A stretch of DNA of 64,000 nt from Blasia pusilla (Eukaryota > Marchantiophyta > Marchantiopsida > Blasiales), in assembly GCA_050084515.1 (NCBI GenBank), contig CM114272.1, forward strand, positions 48,918,001-48,982,000, given 5' to 3'. Numbering within the stretch: position 1 is the first letter of the stretch; the number at the start of each line of letters is the position of its first letter. Shown piece by piece: positions 57,960 through 64,000 of the stretch. The notes beneath the pieces are model-generated. The model was given only the letters and a program-made list of their open reading frames with translations, was not told where the DNA came from and searched no databases. Both the position numbers and the translations under genes were made by a program.

Positions 57960-59276
57960 ATCCCGAGGCGGTGACAACATGACAAGTGGCCGAGATATTC
58001 ATGATGATGGAGTAGTCTTAGAGTACCTTCGATCGGCAACCTTGCGAGCACCATGGATGCTAGAGAGCGGATCGGATCCTACAAATGCGGCAGGACGGTT
58101 CCGTTGGGAGGGGACACATGTTTTGAGGGTTTGGGAGGATGGTAGAGTACGCCAGAGTGCCGCATCCTTTGCAGAGAGCACGACTAGTGCAAAGATGCCC
58201 ACGAGGAGTTGGGTCACTTTGGGGTGAAGCGGACGTATAGCTTGCTCCAGATTCAGTATTGGTGGCGAGGCATGCAGACTGACGTTCAGCAGTTTGTTGC
58301 CAGGTGCATGGTGTGTGATCGGGTCCGAGCATCGTTCAATGCTCCGACTCCACAGTTGCATCCATTACCGATCATGGGCTTAGGGTATAGATGGAGTTTG
58401 GATTTTGCACGACCTTTGCCCTTGACGGAGCGTCACAGTCGTTATGTGTTGGTGATGGTCGAGCACTTCTCGAAGTGGATCGAGTTGGTTGCTTTGCCTG
58501 ACAAAGCAAGTGAGGGAGTAGCTTATGCCTTCCTTGATAGAGTGCTGAGTCATTATGGCGCACCAGCTGAGGTGTTGACAGATCAGGGTACCGAGTTTCG
58601 CGGTGAGTTCCAGGCCTTGTGTGATCAGGCGCTGATCGACCACCGCATGACTTCGCGAGATCATCTTGAGGCGGATGGATTAGCGGAGAGAGTTGTGCAG
58701 ACGGTGAAGAGTGGTTTACGCAAGTATGGCTTGCAGAGAGGTCACCTAGGAGATTGGGACCTCCAGTTGCCATGGTTGCCGATGGGATACAGATTCAGCA
58801 GCAGGCATCCTTAGCGTCTTTTTCACCGTACTTGCTACTTTATGGCCGAGAGCCAGATTTACCTGCGGCCATTCGTCGAGATGCTGGTGAGGTACTGAAC
58901 CTTGATGACCCAAATGTATGGGTGCGAGCATGTTCTCAGAGGGCTGAGTTATTTCGGAGAGTGATGCCCATGGCGTTCGAGAACTTGGCGATTGCACAGC
59001 ATCGGGATACGTTGAGGTATGCGACTATTCGAGGTGGTGGTTATCGACCAACTATCCGGAGGTTTCATCAGGGAGATTATGTCTATTTGCAGCAGACGGC
59101 ACCGACGACGTTGGATGTGACTGTAGGGTGCACTATCCTGAGAGTGCGTGACATTTTGCCATCGGGTGTTCTCTTGCTGGAGGGACGCGATGGTATGGTA
59201 TGGAAGGATCATGTGCGTTATTGTGCGCCATGTCACCTTCCTAACATTGATGGTACAGTAAAGAGATCCGAGCTTA
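57960..59276 (+). pseudogene. Element E DDE integrase
   Basis: Frame 58209-58814 has the zinc N-domain (ELGHFGVKRTYSLLQIQYWW, CMVCDRVRAS) and the entire catalytic core: Asp in WSLDFARPLPL (near 58391), Asp in VLTDQGTEFRGEF (near 58578), Glu in GLAERVVQTVKSG (near 58680). A 1-base shift near 58790 leads to 58754-59350: LLYGREPDLPAAIRRD, MAFENLAIAQHRDTLRYATI, and the GPY/F-like module FHQGDYVYLQQTAP ... LLLEGRDGMVWKDHVR. The core residues D, D and E are intact. Confidence 0.9.
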
Positions 59277-59460
59277 GTAGTAGTTCCCGCAGCTTTGCGT
59301 TGTATGTTGTGTGGTTCTCGCCTGCAGTGCGCCACGATGCTAGTCTGTGATGGGTGTTCGAGAGGATGGCATATGGCATGTTTGACGCCACCTCTCACTA
59401 GGGTTCCTCGGGGGACGATGGATGTGTCCCAGATGTACATAGAGAAGGTAGTTCTACATT
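59240..59460 (+). pseudogene. Element E C-terminal PHD finger
   Basis: Frame starting 59295 reads RCMLCGS (C-x2-C), MLVCDGCSRGWHMACLTPPL (C-x2-C, His, Cys), VPRG. After a 1-base shift, W-M-C-P-R-C-T and a stop follow at about 59420-59441. These are all eight C4HC3 zinc ligands plus the conserved Trp before the last pair. It lies immediately downstream of the integrase C-terminal module. PHD fingers read histone H3 N-termini, so it could direct integration or recruit chromatin factors, as a chromodomain does in chromoviruses (inference). Confidence 0.8.
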
Positions 59461-59623
59461 CCGACTTGTGTCTATGACATGGATGACAAGGAGGCGACTA
59501 ACGATGGGGCCACATGAGCACCCGGCCTTCTTGCTCTTAGCGTCCGAGAGATGTATGTCATGGTAGGTAGGGATAGATGGCTATCTGGAGTTAGAGGGAC
59601 CTAACCACCAGCTAGGGGGGCGA

Positions 59624-59751
59624 TTGGAGATATTTTGGTTCTTCTTGTCTCATTGTTTGGATGCCATGAGTTAGCATGGGATCATGCGTGTTTGTGTGTG
59701 TGTTTCGGTGACAGCGATGTATGTTGTGTAGCGATATGTATGCGCACGACA
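59624..59751 (+). repeat. Element E block B1
   Basis: 128 bp, TTGGAGATATTTTGG ... GCGCACGACA, differing from B2 at about three positions. It is preceded by the purine-rich GCTAGGGGGGCGA. Confidence 0.92.
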
Positions 59752-59758
59752 GCTGTCA
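59747..59758. other. B1/A2 joint palindrome
   Basis: GACAGCTGTC at 59748-59757: right terminus GACA, spacer GC, left terminus TGTC. In A the joint reads GATAGCTGTC and in C GATAGCTATC. Confidence 0.85.
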
Positions 59759-60270
59759 CGTCTTTTAGGATAGATCGGTGGGATCTAATAGAGCGCCTTC
59801 ATGAGTAGTGGAGGACACGCCCAGTAGGTTGAGGGTGACCTGCTGAGGCCCTTGGAAACCTGAGATTGCAGGTTTCCCCTTCGTTTCGGCTCATTTGGAG
59901 CCATATTGAGGAACTTACTATTTTAGGTAAGTACCATTTTGAGTATATGATCGACTTACTATTTTTGGTAAGTGGCCCTTGACCTCCTACATCAGGTCAA
60001 GAGCCAAGGAGGTGACTTGGGAGAATAGGTTACCATGGAGAGAGCTTGGGAGAAGAGAGGGTATACCTCAAGGAGAGAGAGAGAGCTTGAGAGCTCATTC
60101 TCTTTTTGTTGAACCTCTTGGCATGAGGCGGCGGAACTATGGTACCTTGCCTTGTGAGTGTAACCCAAGCCTCTTATTAGGAGAGTGGGTTTGGTTTGAC
60201 ATGAGAGAGAGTGCACACCTTTGAGAGCTATGGTGTGAGATGGTGGAGAGAGAGATTGGATCTTACTTTA
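59754..60270 (+). repeat. Element E block A2
   Basis: 517 bp matching A1 (50080-50597) with about a dozen differences by eye. Confidence 0.92.
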
Positions 60271-60397
60271 TTGGAGATATTTTGGTTCTTCTTGTCTCGT
60301 TGTTTGGATGCCATGAGTTAGCATGGGATCATGCGTGTTTGTGTGTGTGTTCGGTGACAGCGATGTATGTTGTGTAGCGATGTGTATGCGCACGACA
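60271..60397 (+). repeat. Element E terminal block B2
   Basis: 127 bp, ends GCGCACGACA. Confidence 0.9.
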
Positions 60398-60817
60398 AGA
60401 TGCTGGTGAGATGCTGGACCTTGATGACCCAGATGTGTGGATGCGAGCATGTTCTCAGAGGGCTGAGTTGTTTTGGAGAGTGATGCCCATGGCGTTCGAG
60501 AACTTGGCGATTGCGCAGCATCGGGAGATACTAGGTAGGTTTCAATTCCAACTTTTTCGATGACATGGATGGAGGAAGGCGACTAACGATGGGGCCACTT
60601 GACCATTGGGCCTTTCTGCTCTTAACGTCCTAGAGATGTATGTCGTGGTAGGTAGGGATAGATGGCTATGTGGAGTTAGAGGGACCTAACCACCAGCTAG
60701 GGGGGTGATTGGAAATATTTTAGTACTTCTTGTCTCGTTGTTTGGATGCCATGAGTTAGCATGGGATCGTGCGTGTTTGTGTGTGTGTTCGGTGACAGCG
60801 ATGTATGTTGTGTATGT
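60398..60817 (+). repeat. DNMT-PHD element 3' fragment, internally deleted
   Basis: 60398-60525 codes for integrase C-terminal sequence (DLDDPDVWMRACSQRAELF, MAFENLAIAQHR), then jumps to the 3' non-coding stretch at 60526 (GGTAGGTTTCAATTCC) and into a block B copy from about 60709 that ends early at GTTGTGTA (60817). About 0.4 kb including the PHD is missing at the jump. It directly abuts the end of element E. The following 60818-60936 shows nothing recognisable. Confidence 0.8.
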
Positions 60818-60936
60818 CTCTGGTTACACAAACAACATCTCTCGACGTACATTGGAAACATAATTCTTTACAATAATTTTTGGATGCCTCCAGTGATATA
60901 TCTTCCTCTCACAGCTTCTTATTCCTCTTGGTTACG

Positions 60937-62030
60937 TATCGTACGTATACACATCGCTACACAACGTACATCATTGTCGACAAACATACACACAAACACG
61001 CACGATCTCATGCTAACTCATGACATCCAAACAACGAGATAAGAAGTACCAAAATATCTCCTATAAATCAAGTAGATCCAATCTCTTTGAACACCATAGC
61101 TCTCAAATATATGCACTCTCACATGTCTCTCTCAATATCGAACCAAACCCACTCTCCTAATGAGAGGCATGGGTTACACTCAAAAGGCAAGCAAGACCAT
61201 AGCTCCGTCGCCTCATGCCAAGAGGTTCAACAAAGAGAGAATGAACTCTCAAGCTCTCTCTCTTGGAGGTATATTCCCTTCCCTCTCCCAAGCTCTCTCC
61301 TCGGTAATCTATGCTCGCAAGTCATCTCCTCGGCTCTTGACCTGCTGTAGCGGGTCAAGGGCCACCTCCTAAAGTGGAAGTCAACTATACCAAATATGGA
61401 AACTTACCCAAAATAGTAAATATATGTATGGCTCCAAATGAGCCGAAACGAAGGAGAAACCTACCCTCTCAGGTTTTCCGAGACCTCAACACATCATCCT
61501 CGACCTCTTAAGCCTATCCTCCTCTACTCGCAAAGACGCTATACTAGATCTCTCCGATCTATCCTAAAAAGCTATGACTATCGTGCACGTACACATCGCT
61601 ACACAACATATATCGTTGTCGACAAACATACACACAAACACGCACGATCCCATGCTAACTCATGGCATACAACAAGACAAGAAGTACCAAAATATCTCCA
61701 ATCGGCCCCCTAGCTGGTGGTTAGGTCCCTCTAACTCCAGATAGCCATCTATCCCTACCTACCATGACATACATCTCTCCAACACTAAGAGCAAAAAAGC
61801 GGGATGCTCATTTGGCCCCATCGTTAGTCGCCTTCTTGTCATCCATGTCACAAACACAAGTCGAAATCTAGAACTACCTTCCCTATGTACATCTGGGATA
61901 CATCCATCGTCCCTCAGGAACCCTAGTGAGAGGTGGCATCAAACATGCCATATGCCACCCTCGAACACCCATCACAGACTAGCATAGTGGCTGCACCGCG
62001 AGTGGAACCACACAACATACACCGCAATAT
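60937..62030 (-). repeat. DNMT-PHD element 3' end, minus strand, truncated
   Basis: On the minus strand: PHD/3' non-coding region (61700-62030), B1 (about 61579-61701), A2 (about 61063-61577) and B2 (60937-61062). The terminal block order B-A-B is the same as in A, C, D/B and E. It is cut at 62030/62031 by the second Copia LTR. No target duplication found. Confidence 0.82.
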
Positions 62031-62338
62031 TGAAGATTGAGTTACAATCAAGCTCATGAGACACATAAATTGCTATATTTGATACTTCACACGAAATAGG
62101 AAATCTTAATCTTGGTTAGTCAGTTAAGCGCGATTATCTTAACTAGGGTTAGTTAATCACAGTTAGTCTAACTCGAGACTATGGTTAAGGTTAGGGTTAG
62201 GGTTTCTTGTACATACCCTATATAATTGAGAAGGGGACCAGCCTCCACTTATTCTCTCATTGCAAATTTCATTCCCCATGGTGGTGTGTGAGTGTGAGAG
62301 CCGTTTCCCACCAATTATGCTTCTTTAGCAGTTTTCCA
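62031..62338 (+). repeat. Second Copia 5' LTR
   Basis: The start is set where DNMT-PHD homology ends; the end is 2 nt before the primer-binding site. The 3' LTR lies outside the window. Confidence 0.7.
62219..62226 (+). promoter_or_regulatory. TATA box in the second Copia LTR
   Basis: TATATAAT about 115 nt upstream of the LTR end, a usual place for a Copia promoter. Confidence 0.6.
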
Positions 62339-62340
62339 TA

Positions 62341-62352
62341 TGGTATCAGAGC
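62341..62352 (+). promoter_or_regulatory. Primer-binding site, initiator tRNA-Met
   Basis: TGGTATCAGAGC. Confidence 0.92.
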
Positions 62353-62857
62353 GATACGAGAATATCACTTGAAATTCTTGGTGTTTGAGGAGATAAGAGA
62401 GGCAAGAGAAGGAAAAATTTGACTTTTTGAGAAGGAAATTTTCTTCAAAGCTTAGTGGATGCATATTAGAGATGGAGCTTTGACGGTGATAAAACTTTGG
62501 AGGCATTTTTTAGAGCTTTCCCGACCAATTTAGCCATATGGATCCGCAGTGGCTAGAATGACGCCATAAGTTGGTTCTAGCCATCTTGTAGAGCTTGTTG
62601 AGAGCTTTCCAATGCACCCAAAATCGCTTGACTTTGACATTCTGAGCTCGTGCAGTAGCAATTTAAGTGTAGGAAAGTGTAATTAATGAAGAAAAATTGT
62701 GTAGTTTGCTCTAAACAGGCCAATTTCGACTAGTTCTTTCATCCAGTTGATCAACTTTGGCAAATTTCAGGTCAATTTTTATGTAGGAGTGGTCTATGCT
62801 TCAATTGGAGCAGTAGAGAGCTTGAAATTATGTTTTTGTGAGAGAAACCGTTCGTCA

Positions 62858-64000
62858 TGGAGTATTCCTCAACAACAATCACAAGCGAGAAGCTAGATAA
62901 GCAGAATTAGAATGTGTGGAAGCTACGCATGAAACAATTTCTCATGGATCAAGAACTATGGGAGCTTTTGAGAGGTGATGAAGCCAAGCCAGAAGGTGAC
63001 TCAACAGACTTGAATGTTCATGCTTGGAACAAACGTGCAAGACAAGTAATCCACTATATTTCAATAACGATCAATTCGCCAATGATAGGTCATATTCAAG
63101 ATGTTGATATTCTGAAGGAGGCCTAGGATGCATTGGAAAAGCTGTTCCAGACATCTACAAAGGCCAGAAAGCTTCAATTGAAACAAAAATTGAAGTGAGG
63201 AAAGGATTGTAGAGTGACTATATTGAGTATCACACATATTGTTGATCAGTTGAATAGCATTGGAGTGACAGTAGCAGATGATGATCTGATTTTGTTCACT
63301 CTTCAAGGCCTTCCAAAGGATTACAAGTCCTTTGAGACCTCTATCTCTGTGAGAGAGATGTATCCAACCTTTCAAGAGTTAGTGTCAGTGCTAATCAGTG
63401 AAGAGATGCGCCTAGTAGGCAACAGTAGCTTGTCTAGTCTGCAAGAGAGTGCGTTATTTGCAGGTTATGGATCAATCAGAGGCAGGGGTTGTGATAGTAG
63501 CTTCCGTGGTCATGGTGGATTTCAAGCATATGGAGGAAGAGGCACTCAATATAATGTCACTCAATCAACTACAAACTAGTACCAGACAGAATCATAAGGT
63601 GGTGATGGTGGAAATGGTTGGGGTGGAGGTCAGTAGCAGAGGGTCCCTCGATCTTGCAATTAATATGGGATAAAGTTTTGCTTCAAGAAGAAGGCAAATA
63701 TGAGAACAGTAGCCTTACAGCAACAAAACTATGTGGAGCAACAACTCCAAGAGCAGTACCAAGAACAACAACATTCATAAACGGTGCATCTCTGGGTCAT
63801 GACTCATCATATGCGAGCAATGGTCAAGAAAGACTCCACAGCAGATTGGTACATTGACTGTGGTGTATCATAATAGCATCCAACATCAAGTGACTTGCCA
63901 TTACATTCCACAACAAAATGGAGTGGTTGAGAGGAAGAATTGACATATTACTGAAGCGACACGAGCTATGCTGACTGAGAAGAACATACCTAAGGTGTAT
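62858..64000 (+). pseudogene. Second Copia gag joined to integrase fragment
   Basis: Gag from about ATG 62858 (SEKLDKQN, stop, VWKLRMKQFLMDQELWELL), UBN2-type Gag continuing past stops near 62908, 63123 and 63196 to LQGLPKDYKSFETSISV (near 63303) and VLISEEMRL, then a Gly/Arg-rich region. At about 63868 the reading changes to integrase: YIPQQNGVVERKN, stop, HITEATRAMLTEKNIPKVY in part, running to the window end. Inactive. Confidence 0.8.

Larger units (their letters stand above)
50080..60397 (+). mobile_element. Element E: most complete DNMT-PHD retrotransposon, 10.3 kb
   Basis: Uninterrupted copy: A1 (50080-50597), leader, gag, protease, methyltransferase, RT-RNase H, integrase, PHD, B1 (59624-59751), GC spacer, A2 (59754-60270), B2 (60271-60397). 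A1/A2 and B1/B2 differ at only a few percent of positions by eye, so it is a fairly recent insertion. Flanks are GCTA on the left and AGAT on the right, so no target duplication; the right side runs into another fragment of the same family, suggesting recombination. Coding is disrupted mostly by 1-3-base indels concentrated at 54.2-58.2 kb. Confidence 0.92.
62031..64000 (+). mobile_element. Second Ty1/copia retrotransposon, 5' part, internally deleted
   Basis: A roughly 308-bp LTR (TGAAGATTG ... TTTCCA, 62031-62338), primer-binding site, gag, then an abrupt change to integrase sequence near 63868, so protease and the integrase start are deleted. It runs off the right edge. It is inserted in the minus-strand DNMT-PHD fragment. 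Confidence 0.83.

Noticed and set aside
59992-60224. Open frames on both strands inside every block A (about 70-80 codons), conserved between copies
   Set aside because: The copies are near-identical DNA, so shared frames are expected. They lie in the terminal repeats, are broken in some copies and match no known domain.
50080-60397. Tyrosine recombinase expected for split-direct-repeat elements
   Set aside because: No R..H-x-x-R..Y-type frame recognised in any copy; a DDE integrase is present instead.
62180-62205. Telomere-like TTAGGGTTAGGG words
   Set aside because: Only two or three units inside the second Copia LTR; not a telomeric array.

Overview
The window reads as nuclear DNA of a streptophyte with a large, repeat-rich genome (a charophyte alga or a seed-free land plant are my best guesses). 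The grounds are plant-type Copia and chromovirus LTR retrotransposons primed by initiator tRNA-Met, a LINE relic, a Tourist-like MITE, and one intron-bearing gene for a plant-type OBERON/VEL-like PHD protein. I see no prokaryotic genes, rRNA or tRNA. Roughly 80% of the window is transposon.

The main content is an unusual Ty3/gypsy-type family, here called the DNMT-PHD elements. Their polyprotein order is Gag with two CCHC knuckles, aspartic protease, a C5 cytosine DNA methyltransferase, reverse transcriptase/RNase H, a DDE integrase, then a C-terminal PHD finger. Four near-complete copies are present: A, D/B, C and E. Their termini are not ordinary LTRs. The 5' end carries only block A, while the 3' end carries B-A-B, so the layout is A1-coding-B1-A2-B2. 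This is the split-direct-repeat layout known from PAT/Ngaro tyrosine-recombinase elements, but here it goes with a DDE integrase and 4-bp target duplications. The B1/A2 joint is the palindrome GACAGCTGTC, that is, the element's right end, 2 nt, then its left end.

Layout: 1-2570 LINE relic; 2571-5571 CT microsatellites and old gypsy relics; 5576-43973 a nested stack. Element A (+, TSD ATCT) is interrupted at 14653/14654 by element D/B (-, TSD CCTT), a diverged sister whose methyltransferase core is deleted. D/B is interrupted at 17420/17421 by element C (-, TSD CGTA). C is interrupted inside its methyltransferase by a truncated Copia element (21764-24808) that holds or abuts a chromovirus (24809-32053, minus strand, chromodomain). 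Removing each insert and one TSD copy restores the reading of the host element for A and D/B. For C about 25 bp and the Copia 3' half are missing.

43978-50079 is the only low-transposon stretch. It has a 191-bp MITE, short tandem duplications and a two-exon OBERON/VEL-like PHD gene (45959-48052). 50080-60397 is element E (+), the most complete copy, followed by two 3'-end fragments of the same family (60398-60817 and 60937-62030). 62031-64000 is the 5' part of a second Copia element running off the window.

All coding regions of the retroelements carry stops or frameshifts, so no copy is autonomous as read. The terminal organisation and domain order are nevertheless shared by diverged copies, so they belong to the ancestral element rather than to one rearranged copy.
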